Counted from the first letter of the stretch, positions 27,020-36,640 are shown. The stretch is DNA of 64,000 nucleotides from Lachnotalea sp041821265 (GCA_041821265.1 JBGUEQ010000010.1:40981-104980); one strand, 5' to 3'. Notes: a model not told the origin generated them from the letters alone. Numbers and translations: made by a program.

Positions 27020-28564
27020 TTATTCCATCGTCGCTAATATAGCGATTCCAGGCTTTCCAGGGAGTATTATTTCTACCTTACCATTCACATTCTCTGCTGC
27101 AATTGTTCGCTTCATCTCCCACACATCAACGATTTCAACCTTATATTTATGATTTTCAGGAAGTTCAATGCTACCGTAGATCGTGCACATATCTCCGAAA
27201 TATTGTAGATATACCTCATCCCCCACATGAAGCATTGGCTGTGTAAAAAATTTCTGCATATTCTTAAATTGCTGATCATTCAATTTTGACATGCAGATAA
27301 ACACAGGATTGTCAGAAAATCCAGGAATATTCTTAGCTAATTGTTCCTTCAATTGTTCCTGGCTCTCAATATTAAATCTATGTTCTGGTTGATAAACTTG
27401 AGGTGTTCCAGAGAAGGATTCCATTATGTCGCGTAAAAAACGAATTCTTGCAGGACTATCACCTTTTAGAGTTCCTCCCTTGCTCCACCAGAGAACCTGG
27501 TCATCATTCATCTTCTCCATATAGGTTTCCCCGTGGGTTGCATAACCTCCATAACACATTGTTTTCCAAAAACGATTAACCATCTCAAAAGCAGATAGAT
27601 TTCCCCAGCTATATGGTATGTTACCTTCATAACCCATTTCATCATACATAACCGGTTTTCCATATTTCTTCATCAGAAGTGGTATCTCTTGCGCATCTGA
27701 TACCTGAAGGCAGACATGAGTAATATCCGGATTGGAAAAATCCCATGGAATCACAAAATTATGGTTGCTCAGAAGGTGTCCATAACCATCCTGATGACGA
27801 AGATAAGTTGCGATATCTTTCCAACGCTTTAGATCAAAATCAACCATCAGGTCATATTCATTTGCCAGTGACCACCAGAGATTTGGATATGCGGAAAGTC
27901 TGCGGATCATGTACTCCAAATAGTTAAAACACTCCTCCCTGGTAAGATTCATAAATCCCCAGTGATCATATGGATGGAATAAAATTAAATCCACCTGGAT
28001 ATTCATCTTATCAAATTGGGATATACGATATTCCAGTTCATCCCAGAACGCCATACATGGTCGGTTTACATCCCAGTTTCCAGCCTCATTCTTTTCAAAT
28101 GCAAAGGTAATCGGTTCATTGCGGTTGAAATCAAAGAACTTCGGAAACACACAGAAACGAATTTTATTAAATGGAGCTTCCTTCATAGTCTGCATGGTCT
28201 GTTTCACTAATTCCTGCTCCTGATGGAGCAATGCATAAACAGTGGTTCCAAAAGGCAAATATTTTGTTCCATCCTCATATTCGAATTTCGTTCCTACTGC
28301 TCTTACCAGACCGTGTCTTCCGTTAGCCGCAGGTACCACCTGCTCCTCGCCTGCAGCAACTACTATTCCGCTCACTTTGTAGCGAAGGAGGCCTGTCTCT
28401 TGTGGTAAAAAATGTACTTTATATAACCCGTTTCCTGCATAATAACCTTTTCTTGTATATTCTTTTCCGTTGATTTCAAATACTGCATTGACATCAACAT
28501 TTACCCAATCTTCTCTTGGTTCCATTCCTGACACTGTAAGTTCTAATACTTCATACTGATTCAT
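27020..28564 (-). CDS. DUF5060/DUF4038-type putative glycoside hydrolase
   Basis: About 514 residues from the ATG at 28564; the open frame begins at a TTG at 28585, but GGAGG lies between the two, slightly far from the ATG. An N-terminal Ig-like DUF5060 domain (NAVFEINGKEYTRKGYYAGN, about 20-85) is followed by a TIM barrel (FGTTVYALLHQEQELV, WWSLANEYDLM with a candidate acid Glu, KPVMYDEMGYEGN with a second Glu) and a C-terminal beta domain (DUF5605-like). Such proteins are cellulase-superfamily glycosidases of mostly unknown substrate. It is cytosolic by lack of a signal peptide. Confidence 0.75.
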   Translation of the reverse strand: MNQYEVLELTVSGMEPREDWVNVDVNAVFEINGKEYTRKGYYAGNGLYKVHFLPQETGLLRYKVSGIVVAAGEEQVVPAANGRHGLVRAVGTKFEYEDGTKYLPFGTTVYALLHQEQELVKQTMQTMKEAPFNKIRFCVFPKFFDFNRNEPITFAFEKNEAGNWDVNRPCMAFWDELEYRISQFDKMNIQVDLILFHPYDHWGFMNLTREECFNYLEYMIRRLSAYPNLWWSLANEYDLMVDFDLKRWKDIATYLRHQDGYGHLLSNHNFVIPWDFSNPDITHVCLQVSDAQEIPLLMKKYGKPVMYDEMGYEGNIPYSWGNLSAFEMVNRFWKTMCYGGYATHGETYMEKMNDDQVLWWSKGGTLKGDSPARIRFLRDIMESFSGTPQVYQPEHRFNIESQEQLKEQLAKNIPGFSDNPVFICMSKLNDQQFKNMQKFFTQPMLHVGDEVYLQYFGDMCTIYGSIELPENHKYKVEIVDVWEMKRTIAAENVNGKVEIILPGKPGIAILATME

Positions 28565-28604
28565 AAGGTGATATATTTCCTCCAATCTAAATTTATAATT
28601 CGGC

Positions 28605-28745
28605 TAATTCTTATATTCTCTACATCAAAAATATCTGTTTCTCTATTTATATTTTAGATTAACATGTCTTTCAAATATCATTAGTGAACTTTTCCCTTTT
28701 AAATATCCCATTATTTCAGATACGCTATATTTGGGTGGTATGAAC
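28605..28745 (-). mobile_element. IS200/IS605-type TnpA transposase fragment
   Basis: The minus strand reads IPPKYSVSEIMGYLKGKSSL, then MIFERHVNLKYK, a stop, and RNRYF. This is the conserved C-terminal half of the Y1 transposase of IS200-type elements. The catalytic Tyr region and the N-terminus are absent and an in-frame stop is present, so it is inactive. Confidence 0.75.
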
Positions 28746-28800
28746 CAAAGTGAAATCACTCACTCTCGGTACGGGTTCTCGTCTCCGCTTTGGTCGGATT

Positions 28801-29529
28801 TCAAATTAAACACTTCACTTTTTCAAATATATTTGCATACCCGTTAGTATACATATGCATACCTTCAACCGTAATATCAGCTCTTAAATTTCCTTTTGCA
28901 TCCTTAATCCCATCGTTTAAATCGATAAAATGATAATTAAACTTCTCTGCAAGTAACTTTACTTTTTCATTTGTATCGTTAAGAGCCACATTCGTACGAG
29001 TTGCAAACACGGTCTTTGCCCATTCCGGTGTTTCCAGAAGTTCTGCATTTACCGGATAATAGGCCATCATATACACTTCTGTCTGTGGCAGTCGGTCAAT
29101 CAACTGTTTAAGAATTTCTTCGTAATTTTTCAGCAAATGTTCTTGCCATGGTTCATTGTCTTCTCTTTTGTTAATATCATTGGTTCCGATATTGATAAAA
29201 ACCTTTTCCGGTTCCAAATCAAAAAGTACAGTGTCAATTTCTCTTAAAAAATCATCTGTCGTAGTTCCGCCAATTCCTCTGTTATATACCATTTTCGTAA
29301 TCCCACCACTCATACAATATTCATTGATTGGAAACTGTTCCATAAGAGAAGATCCAGTAAAAAGCACTCCCTGTTTTACAGCAACTTTGTTTAGTTCTTT
29401 GTAATTTCGAACCTTTTTTAGTTGCTCTCCTTTTTGTTGCTCTTTCATAATTACTCCAAACTGCTCAATTACCGAAATCAATTCTTCTTTTGTCACTTCG
29501 CCTTGATTGATTCGTTCAATAATAGTCAA
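28801..29529 (-). CDS. SGNH/GDSL-type hydrolase
   Basis: 242 residues with all four SGNH blocks: GVLFTGSSLME (nucleophile Ser), YNRGIGGTTTDD (Gly), INIGTNDINK (Asn) and VEGMHMYTNGY (Asp/His). An N-terminal helical segment of about 50 residues precedes the fold. The start is the TTG at 29529, set by GGAGAG just upstream. Family members are esterases, often deacetylating sugars or polysaccharides. It is adjacent to a sialate-type O-acetylesterase and GH43 debris, supporting a sugar deacetylase role. No signal peptide. Confidence 0.82.
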   Translation of the reverse strand: MTIIERINQGEVTKEELISVIEQFGVIMKEQQKGEQLKKVRNYKELNKVAVKQGVLFTGSSLMEQFPINEYCMSGGITKMVYNRGIGGTTTDDFLREIDTVLFDLEPEKVFINIGTNDINKREDNEPWQEHLLKNYEEILKQLIDRLPQTEVYMMAYYPVNAELLETPEWAKTVFATRTNVALNDTNEKVKLLAEKFNYHFIDLNDGIKDAKGNLRADITVEGMHMYTNGYANIFEKVKCLI

Positions 29530-29542
29530 CTTTCTCTCCTTT

Positions 29543-29860
29543 CTACATCCGCCATATCAAATTTGCCAATACATCAACATCATCCCAGAAAAACGAAGGA
29601 TTAATTCCCTCTGCACCCTGTTGTTTTGGACGATTCAACGCATGTTCGATTTGCTCCCTATGCGCTAGGTCTTTGCTATGAAAGATTGGTACATCTGGGA
29701 AATATGAAAAGGAAGACGTTACCATATAGTAGTCATCTTCTACACTACAAATAGATGGATCCGGATAAAATCCAAGAAATAATGGATTATGTAATGTAAT
29801 TCCCTTACCCTGTTCACTTCTTTTAGTTTTCAATAAATCGTCCAAACTAGAAACTCTACA
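29543..29860 (-). pseudogene. N-terminal fragment of a GH43 beta-xylosidase
   Basis: The frame encodes LHNPLFLGFYPDPSIC, then VEDDYYMVTSSFSYFPDVPI and FHSKDLAHREQIEHALNRP, the unmistakable start of a GH43 xylosidase including the catalytic-base Asp. After about 80 residues it jumps to GINPSFFWDDVDVLANLIWRM and stops. It overlaps the end of the upstream O-acetylesterase frame and has no start of its own. Over 80 percent of the gene is missing. Confidence 0.8.
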
Positions 29861-31502
29861 CCTCAAACGGAATAGCTGGGATTCCGCCTTCATTATATAA
29901 ATTCACCTGATAAAATGCTGTTCTTGCAAACTTGACTTTAATATCATTTACTCCAACCAGTTCACGCGATTTTACAACAAGCACATCATTTTCTACCTCA
30001 CATAATGCCAATTTTACTGCTGTACCATCTGCGATCACCTCAAGACCATTTACCCCTCCAAGTACGCATGGCAAAAATTCCGGCATTATGGTGTCAACTG
30101 CAAAGCCATTATATTCTGCATCAGACTGCTCCTTTAAATAGAGGTCGGTCACGTTATCAAATTTCATCTCGAGTTTACCTTTCTCTCTGTTTACAATAAC
30201 TTTTACACCTTTTGGAGCATCCGCTGCTACCACTTTGTTATATACATTTTTTTCAGCCAGAAGAGCCAGACGATTTCCAACAATCATCTTTTCCTTCGGA
30301 TGGATGTCAAAAACATTTCCTACATCTGAAATAGATGCCATATAAACATCATCAAGCTCTGCTTCGACCTTTTCCTGTTTTTCTCTTAAGACAGTGTACT
30401 CATTTCCATTTGAAAATCCCCATATTCCGAAAGGCGCAAGTTGGGTGAAAATAAAAGGCAGTCTTGTCTGAGCTGCATTTTGGGAAAGCCAGTCCGCTCT
30501 CCAGCTGTTTATGAGAGTTGAAAAGAGTTTATCATACACAGTTGCTCTGTGTTCATCAGATTCACCCTGATAATAAATGACTCCTTTAACGGAGTAACCC
30601 ATAAATTCCTGGACCATATGATCGTATAAGGCACCAGGTTCATTCGGATTACATGGTCCCCAAGCAAATATCTTGTTAATATCGCTTGGTCTTTTTGCGT
30701 TCTCTTTAAAAAGCTCTTTAGGAAGAGCTGACATCCCATCACCATTCTCATCAAACCGCTTCATAAACTCAATAGGATGAGTTGTGTTCTGTAACATCCC
30801 GGCTTTATTTGCCATTTCTATAACAGGATTGGTATTATTAGCTCTCATACTCATTTTTAATTTCTTGAATACATCAAGGTTTAAGGACTCTTTAAAGGTT
30901 TCAAAATCATCTATATAAGCCTTAAGCTCAGAATCCTTTTCCATAAGCTTTCTGTATATCCAGGCAGAGGCACTTGTGCCCCCCCAGCTTGAATTGATTA
31001 TTCCTATTGGAACGCCTCCTTCTCTAAGCTTTTTTGCATAGGCGTATCCCACTGCCGAAAATTTCTGTTCGTTATTATTAGTTGCAGTATACCACTTATC
31101 CCAAGGCTCCCATTCTTTATCCTTAAGCTCGCGTTCTCCCTCAAATGAATACCTTCCAACGGTATACATTCTAAGATGTTCATCATTTGCAGCTGCGGGT
31201 TCCTTGTCGCTTGCAAATTCATATTCGAACTCCATATTGCTCTGACCTACAGCCAGCCATACTTCCCCAAAGTCGACATTTTCAAGTACTATATCACCAA
31301 TTTGGACAGTTGCATTTTCCATTTCCTTCTGAGGTGGAATGGTCAGAAAAAACTGTCCATTTTGAATTGTAAATTTCCCTACCGCTTCATTGTTTATTTT
31401 AACGGTAAGCTGAGAATCGAAATCACTTTCTCCCCAAATTACTATTGGCATATTTCTCTGTAAAACAATTCCATCTGAAAATATTCTTGCAAGCTTAATC
31501 AT
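29856..31502 (-). CDS. Sialate O-acetylesterase-family protein
   Basis: About 548 residues from the ATG at 31502 (MIKLARIFSDGIVLQRN), which has GGGAGA upstream; the frame opens at 31541. It has the SGNH-like motifs of the sialate 9-O-acetylesterase family: WLAVGQSNMEFE (nucleophile Ser), SSWGGTSASAW and YYQGESDEH. Bacterial members without signal peptides usually remove acetyl groups from xylo-oligosaccharides or other sugars rather than sialic acid. It lies next to GH43 and esterase remnants, so a plant-polymer deacetylase is likely. Confidence 0.85.
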   Translation of the reverse strand: MIKLARIFSDGIVLQRNMPIVIWGESDFDSQLTVKINNEAVGKFTIQNGQFFLTIPPQKEMENATVQIGDIVLENVDFGEVWLAVGQSNMEFEYEFASDKEPAAANDEHLRMYTVGRYSFEGERELKDKEWEPWDKWYTATNNNEQKFSAVGYAYAKKLREGGVPIGIINSSWGGTSASAWIYRKLMEKDSELKAYIDDFETFKESLNLDVFKKLKMSMRANNTNPVIEMANKAGMLQNTTHPIEFMKRFDENGDGMSALPKELFKENAKRPSDINKIFAWGPCNPNEPGALYDHMVQEFMGYSVKGVIYYQGESDEHRATVYDKLFSTLINSWRADWLSQNAAQTRLPFIFTQLAPFGIWGFSNGNEYTVLREKQEKVEAELDDVYMASISDVGNVFDIHPKEKMIVGNRLALLAEKNVYNKVVAADAPKGVKVIVNREKGKLEMKFDNVTDLYLKEQSDAEYNGFAVDTIMPEFLPCVLGGVNGLEVIADGTAVKLALCEVENDVLVVKSRELVGVNDIKVKFARTAFYQVNLYNEGGIPAIPFEV

Positions 31503-31534
31503 TCTATCTATTCTCCCAAATTTTAAATCTCTCT

Positions 31535-31735
31535 TTTCCAAAAATCAATTGCTCTATTTAACCATCCTTCTGCAGCTGTTCCCGTTCCCACGCCTCAACC
31601 ATGAGCCGTTCCGGGAAAGGTCTCATAAATATATGAAACCCCATTCTGTTCCTACGTCTTAGCTAACAGTTTTGAATTAACAAAGGAACACAATTGTCTT
31701 CCTCGCACTGCCACAAAAACGACTTTACCATAGGT
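31535..31735 (-). pseudogene. C-terminal remnant of an acetyl-xylan-esterase-like alpha/beta hydrolase
   Basis: On the minus strand, and across two frames, one reads FLWQCEEDNCVPL, VNSKLLAKT, stop, EQNGVSYIYETFPGTAHG, stop, GVGTGTAAEGWLNRAIDFW. This is the Asp/His-containing C-terminal third of an alpha/beta hydrolase of the same broad type as the gene at 6305. Two stops and a frameshift disable it. The upstream part is absent. Confidence 0.7.
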
Positions 31736-31814
31736 AAAGATAACATTAAAGATGTGTTTATGCCTTTCTTTCTCCGAATCACTTTGTCTAATTACCAGCA
31801 GATTAAATTTCATT

Positions 31815-32048
31815 TCATACTGTCTCGAGAAATTCGGATAGGTGTACAAAGTCATTAACATTTTCGCATAATACTACACCTCGTCTCAGAAAATCATTGT
31901 CTACTCTAGAAGCAACAAAAATATACTCTGATAAGGTTGATTTCAGATTCAGATGATCCCCTTCTTTTGTTTCAAAATAGACATCGTTCGCACACTTCTT
32001 AACGTTTTCAACAAACTTTTTTAAATCAACATCTTTTTTTAGCTTCAT
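31815..32048 (-). CDS. Small conserved protein of unknown function (77 aa)
   Basis: The ATG at 32048 has AGGAGGATAG 8 nt upstream, a strong sign of translation. The sequence has CANDVYFETKEGDHLNLKST and a hydrophobic middle, LSEYIFVAS. Similar small proteins with an EGDxLNLKS motif occur in clostridia, some labelled polyA polymerase without evidence. No function is assigned here. It follows the 57-codon ORF and the GPH transporter on the same strand. Confidence 0.5.
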   Translation of the reverse strand: MKLKKDVDLKKFVENVKKCANDVYFETKEGDHLNLKSTLSEYIFVASRVDNDFLRRGVVLCENVNDFVHLSEFLETV

Positions 32049-32078
32049 TTTATTCTATCCTCCTATATTTTCTCTATA

Positions 32079-32252
32079 TCATTTTTCACTTTCAAAAACA
32101 TACTGATTTTCCATTTTTTTCGCAACTTCGATTGGAAGACCACCTTCCACTGCAGCTCTAGCACACAACCCGATAAAAATTATGATATTGTCCTTCTTAA
32201 GACGTTCTTCATCCGTTCTCCTCACTATAACCTCCTGAACCGCTAATTTCAT
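32079..32252 (-). pseudogene. 57-codon ORF, probable fragment of an AraC-regulator sensor region
   Basis: It encodes MKLAVQEVIVRRTDEERLKK, then NIIIFIGLCARAAVEGGLPI and EVAKKMENQYVFESEK. The part around ARAAVEGGLPIEVA aligns with SSRAAVKGGLDYTIA in the AraC protein at 24973. No HTH is present. It starts just after the GPH transporter stop with no good ribosome site. A decayed regulator is the best reading; a genuine small protein is possible. Confidence 0.45.
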
Positions 32253-32260
32253 AATCAACC

Positions 32261-33688
32261 CTATTCTTTTGCAGTTACCGCCTCAACAATAGCTTTTCTA
32301 CGTTCTTCATTCGTTTTTCTAATTTCAGGAATCAACTTATCAAGCTTATAGAAACTAAACAAAATAAAAACAATGCAAAACAATGCAAAAGGAATCAGTG
32401 AATAAAGCATTCGTATCATTGTAATTGCAGAATCCGGCTGCACTGATAATCGTCCATTGTATCCAGCAATGCCGATTAAAATACCAAGAATTCCGCTTCC
32501 GATACCTGCTCCCATTAGACTTGCAAATCCATTAACAGATGTAAGAGAGCCTTCCAGACGTCTGTGCCCCTTGTATTCATTATATTCTGCGCAATCGATT
32601 ATCAAAAGATTTGCCAGCATGGAAATCGGGACAAGACCACCCCCTATCATTAAATTTGCAACTGTCAGAAGTATAACATTTTTTCCCGCAAAGAAGTTAA
32701 CCAAAAAGCCGGCCATCGCGAAAATAAGACCACCCTTCATCACCTTCGCTACTGTAGTTTTTTTCAGAATTTGCGGAAGAACAAACATCAATGGAAGAAT
32801 AACAATCTGTGTTGCAGCCAGGATACTCAGTAACTTAACATTTCCAACTATATGTGTAAAGTAATATACATTAACCCCCATATTAAGAGTAAGATTCATG
32901 GCAAACGTGCTTACTGCAATAATATAAATATATGGGTTGCTTTTCAGAGCCTTAAAAACATCCTTCAGCTTTACTTGTTCACCGTGAGATTCCACATCAA
33001 TATCATTCTTTTCTTTAATTACAAAGAAACGCAACATTCCTAGTAATGTTAGTGGTACAGCAAATATTGCTACCAGTGTTCTCCATCCATGTGGGGAAGT
33101 AGCAAGTGTTCCCATAAGAATTGGGAATATAATATTAAATACTAGGGTTAAAAGCATCGGAACTAGTCCACCGTATGTGGAAAGGTCGATATAATCCTTT
33201 TGGCGACTAAACGCACGTATCATATAAACATTTGTATTTGCACAAAGGAATGTGTAAAATATTGAATTTGCAAGAGAATACATAATAAGTATCCATATAC
33301 ATTTTAATGGTGTACTAAAACTTTGCGGTGTTGCATAAAGTAGAAATGTACTCAGCCACATTCCAACAACGCACCATTCATATGGACGCCCCTTGCCCCA
33401 TCTTGTATTAGTCCGGTCAACAATATAACCCGCAAAAAGGTTTGTAATACCGTCAATGACCTTACTCACAAGAAGCAAAACTCCTACTAGTGCTGGATTC
33501 ATTTCTAGCGTATCTGTACAGAAAATTGATAGATAACCCATAATCATAACTGCAATTCCTGTTGATGCAGGACGAAGTGACCAGGAAAGCAATTTAAAAA
33601 ATTCCATACCCTTTTCTTTTTCCTGTGGCTTCTGTTCCGTCACAGTTTCGTCTACTTTTGCGTTCATTGTTTTTTCATGTTTACTCAT
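32261..33688 (-). CDS. GPH-family (MFS) sugar symporter
   Basis: About 475 residues from the ATG at 33688 (MSKHEK), placed 7 nt after GGAG. It has twelve predicted membrane segments. GIAVMIMGYLSIFCTDTL is followed by KVIDGITNLFAGYIVDRTNT and RWGKGRPYEW, the diagnostic loop of glycoside-pentoside-hexuronide:cation symporters (MelB/XynB-transporter type). A soluble N-terminus of about 25 residues and a basic C-terminus (KTNEERRKAIVEA) are cytosolic. It likely imports small glycosides for the nearby esterases and glycosidases. A degraded copy of the same family lies at 35775-35975. Confidence 0.9.
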   Translation of the reverse strand: MSKHEKTMNAKVDETVTEQKPQEKEKGMEFFKLLSWSLRPASTGIAVMIMGYLSIFCTDTLEMNPALVGVLLLVSKVIDGITNLFAGYIVDRTNTRWGKGRPYEWCVVGMWLSTFLLYATPQSFSTPLKCIWILIMYSLANSIFYTFLCANTNVYMIRAFSRQKDYIDLSTYGGLVPMLLTLVFNIIFPILMGTLATSPHGWRTLVAIFAVPLTLLGMLRFFVIKEKNDIDVESHGEQVKLKDVFKALKSNPYIYIIAVSTFAMNLTLNMGVNVYYFTHIVGNVKLLSILAATQIVILPLMFVLPQILKKTTVAKVMKGGLIFAMAGFLVNFFAGKNVILLTVANLMIGGGLVPISMLANLLIIDCAEYNEYKGHRRLEGSLTSVNGFASLMGAGIGSGILGILIGIAGYNGRLSVQPDSAITMIRMLYSLIPFALFCIVFILFSFYKLDKLIPEIRKTNEERRKAIVEAVTAKE

Positions 33689-33850
33689 TTTCATACTCCT
33701 TTTATGACTTATTTTTATATATTTGTACAGATGATTCATCTATCTTTAAATCATCATAGATACAATATTTCTTGTATATACGGTTTTGCTATATTATGTT
33801 TGTTTTTTACAACATAAAAACTAAATATGATAAGCAATCTCATTGCTAGA

Positions 33851-34138
33851 CTATTCAACGCTAATCCGAACACGGTCAAGGTTCTTTATCTGAGAGAAAA
33901 TATCCTTTTCATCGCCACTCCTATTTGTCGCAACCTTCGCTGAGGCAAAATATATGCCTGGCTCATTATATAAATGTTTTATCGTGGAAACTGCACCAGG
34001 GACGCCGTCCTTCAGAGTCCGTATGTATTCCCCTATTTGTGATAAATACATGACCGCCTTCCCGTTCATAATTAGTTGTCGCAAGTGGTTCCTACCCATT
34101 TTTCACCCATTGGGCAAGATCAAGAATAGCCTGTTATT
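33851..34138 (-). pseudogene. C-terminal remnant of a paralogue of the 688-residue hydrolase
   Basis: The minus strand reads QAILDLAQWVKNG, a stop/frameshift, EPLATTNYE, another shift, then STIKHLYNEPGIYFASAKVA and LDRVRISVE with a stop. These align with YQVLLDLSDWVERGIQPLHS and KYAYSQPGTFFTSVRVMSNR ... LARVRVIVE of the intact protein at 17180. Its upstream end coincides with the stop codon of the chemoreceptor at 34134. Confidence 0.8.
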
Positions 34139-35600
34139 TGTGTTCTAATATTTCATGAAGTTTTAGACTGGATGCCTGAATATTATGCATTAAATTATAA
34201 ATCAACTCTACGTTCGCGTTTTGTTCCTCTGACGCAGCCATCATCTCCTGCGTCGCCGCAGAATGCTCTTCCGAAATAGATGTTATACTTTGAGCGTCTT
34301 TATCAATCTGATTAAAAGTAGAACTCACACTCTCAAACATTTTTTTCTCGTTTTGCAAATGTGTTCCCATTTCAAGAAATGATATTTTTGCTTGTTCGCA
34401 ATACCCATTTACCCTCTGTGTAATAACATCTCCTTCTTTTACAGCATCGCTGCCCTGAGTAACTTTTTCTATAACTGTATCTGTCTTTTCCTTGGTTTCT
34501 TTTATAATATAATTGATTTGCTCAACCATTCCAGCGGTTTGTGTTGAAAGCTTTTTTATTTCACTAGACACTACAGCAAAGCCTTTACCCGATTCTCCAG
34601 CCCTAGCTGCTTCTATTGCCGCATTCAGTGCCAATAAGTTTGTTTGTTCCGCAATTTCATGAATACCTGACAGAAAATTATGTATTGATTCTACACTATT
34701 CTTTAAATAGTTCACCGTTGTAATCGATTCCTCAACTGCATTATCAATAATTTCCATCTGCTTACTCATCTCTACCATTCCGTCGGCACTTTTGAAAACC
34801 AATTCAGCAACAACCTGGCCAGCGTTCATTACGCCTTTTGATAACCCTTTAATTTCAGTCATTTTCATATCTGTTTGATGTATCATCTCACTAATATGGT
34901 AAATATCTTTCACCTGCTCTACAACTCCTTTTGTAATCTCCTGTGCCGAAGTTGTTGTGGAAAAGCTGATTTCCTTTAATACACTTGTACTTTCTTTACA
35001 TTGTAAGATATCTGTATTCATGGATAGAGTATTTATCTCTATGGTCTTGAACATCTGGTCCATGGATTGCAGTAATTCCTTAGCATAAACTTCCTTATCA
35101 GACGCTGTTCGTATCATATCGTTTCCCCATTTGCAGAGGAAAAATAAAATCACAAAAATAAAATCAATACAAATTAGTATACTAAAGAGGATATCCATGC
35201 TTTGAAAACTATTATGGAATACCTGCAGTAGGAATAAAGAAGCATTTACTATAATACCCGCGACAGAAATAAAAGATTTATTCAAATATAAAGCTGTAAG
35301 GCATAAAAATATTGCAACTATAACACCCGCACTATCTGGTCCTGATGATACCACCGATAATATAAATATCAAGAAGCTATAGATTAAGATGAAAGCAGTA
35401 CCCTTTACAAACTTCTTACGAAGAATGAAAACAGAACTAGTTGCTCCCCCTAAAAATAGAGCTGAGAACGTTAAAACCACTGGAACGGTCGCACCTCCGG
35501 CAAAAAATGTTAAACTTGAAAGAAGTAGTGCGATCCACAGCAGCACCAAAACAACCTTATTGACTTTTATCATGTAATTCTGTTCATATTCATGCTTCAT
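34134..35600 (-). CDS. Methyl-accepting chemotaxis protein with multi-span membrane domain
   Basis: About 488 residues from the ATG at 35600 (MKHEYEQNYMIK), which has AGGGAGGA upstream; the frame runs on to 35792 through unrelated sequence. The N-terminal ~160 residues hold about six hydrophobic segments with short loops and no large periplasmic domain. The C-terminal ~300 residues are the cytoplasmic signalling coiled coil with the hairpin tip EQTNLLALNAAIEAARAGES. It probably senses a membrane-related or intracellular signal. Its last codons abut a hydrolase remnant, so a few terminal residues may be altered. Confidence 0.85.
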   Translation of the reverse strand: MKHEYEQNYMIKVNKVVLVLLWIALLLSSLTFFAGGATVPVVLTFSALFLGGATSSVFILRKKFVKGTAFILIYSFLIFILSVVSSGPDSAGVIVAIFLCLTALYLNKSFISVAGIIVNASLFLLQVFHNSFQSMDILFSILICIDFIFVILFFLCKWGNDMIRTASDKEVYAKELLQSMDQMFKTIEINTLSMNTDILQCKESTSVLKEISFSTTTSAQEITKGVVEQVKDIYHISEMIHQTDMKMTEIKGLSKGVMNAGQVVAELVFKSADGMVEMSKQMEIIDNAVEESITTVNYLKNSVESIHNFLSGIHEIAEQTNLLALNAAIEAARAGESGKGFAVVSSEIKKLSTQTAGMVEQINYIIKETKEKTDTVIEKVTQGSDAVKEGDVITQRVNGYCEQAKISFLEMGTHLQNEKKMFESVSSTFNQIDKDAQSITSISEEHSAATQEMMAASEEQNANVELIYNLMHNIQASSLKLHEILEHK

Positions 35601-35774
35601 TTGTATGAGTTCCTCCCTATGCCAAAATTTATACCTTCTAAAATTATTTTCTAATTTTATCTTGCTGTTATAATTCAATTTGTCTAATATTCTGTAAACT
35701 CTTTCGAATCCATATATCATTTGATTTTTCAGCAGTATCATCATACCTGTAGCCCTAAGTATAAAATGAGTAGA

Positions 35775-35975
35775 TTTCTTTGATAAAAACAAAACGCATG
35801 ATACCTATGATTAAAAGAGGTACTCCATCAATAATTTTACTGACTTCCAATAAAATACCAAGAATAGCCGAATTTAGTAACAGTGTATTCGTACAATAAA
35901 ACATTATGTAACCTAATATCAAGACATTCGCTGTTTCTGGAATTTCACGAGAACCTCATTCCCAAAATTTTTCTA
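35775..35975 (-). pseudogene. GPH-transporter remnant with internal deletion
   Basis: The minus strand reads FWE, stop, GSREIPETANVLILGYIMFY, then NTLLLNSAILGILLEVSKII, then DGVPLLIIGIMRFVFIKE. These match two separate parts of the intact transporter (STGIAVMIMGYLSIFCTDTL ... KVIDG and LLGMLRFFVIKEKN), joined after VIDG by deletion of about 150 residues. A possible decayed start lies near 36095. Confidence 0.75.
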
Positions 35976-36497
35976 ATTCTATTTTGTCGCTACTCTCTTC
36001 TTTTTTTCCCAAACATATTTCCATATCCTCCATTAAAAGTTTTAAATTTTTCTTCTTTATCCACATCAATTAATTAGGAATTATTTACATCAATAAAATC
36101 GCCTCCATAATTTCTACATGTTACAATGTACATATATACATCTTTGTTCATCCTTTTTATATGCAATATGTATTATATCTTCTTTGATTAACATAATTTT
36201 TCATTATATGTTGATTCATTTTAATATAATTACTTATTTACATATATTTTATTATTTTTCTCTATATTGCTTCCTATTTTATAAATCCTTTTTTCAGTGA
36301 TCTGATACCGTTATTTAACTCTAAAATTTCATGTTACAATTTCTTACCTTTTCTAAAAGCAACCTTCATATCCTTGCATCATTTTAAACCACATAATTCT
36401 GGATAAATCGACTTTTCTATAACGTAAACTACCAGCCCCAAAATATAGGCTGGTAGTTTAATATATTTTTTAAAAGATATGTTGAATCGGTAAAATT
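35976..36497. other. Very AT-rich intergenic stretch
   Basis: About 520 bases with no supported gene. The left edge may include the decayed start of the GPH remnant (GGAGGCGATTTTATTG near 36085-36105 on the minus strand). The only structured element is the hairpin at 36426-36459. Confidence 0.45.
36426..36459. terminator. 12-bp perfect stem, likely bidirectional terminator
   Basis: AAACTACCAGCC at 36426-36437 pairs with GGCTGGTAGTTT at 36448-36459 around a 10-nt loop. A T-rich run follows the right arm. On the minus strand it lies downstream of the ABC permease operon and the hydrolase remnant at 36498, which it would terminate. Confidence 0.65.
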
Positions 36498-36640
36498 TTA
36501 TTCAACTATGACTCTAACTCTTGCCACATTTCAAATCTGTGTAAAATTATTCTTTTCATCGCCTTGACGCTGAATATATACTCTTGCCGATGAAAAATAA
36601 GTTCCTGGTTCTTCATAGATTTCATATTTATTCCTTAACC
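36498..36640 (-). pseudogene. Second C-terminal remnant of the 688-residue hydrolase family
   Basis: The minus strand encodes KYEIYEEPGTYFSSARVYIQ, RQGDEKNNFTQI, stop, NVARVRVIVE, stop. It aligns end to end with the last ~42 residues of the protein at 17180 and with the remnant at 33851. A single TGA interrupts the frame. Nothing of the catalytic domain remains. Confidence 0.8.

Noticed and set aside
31652..31861. 69-codon minus-strand ORF
   Set aside because: Its second half is one frame of the broken esterase remnant (VNSKLLAKT), and it has no ribosome site.
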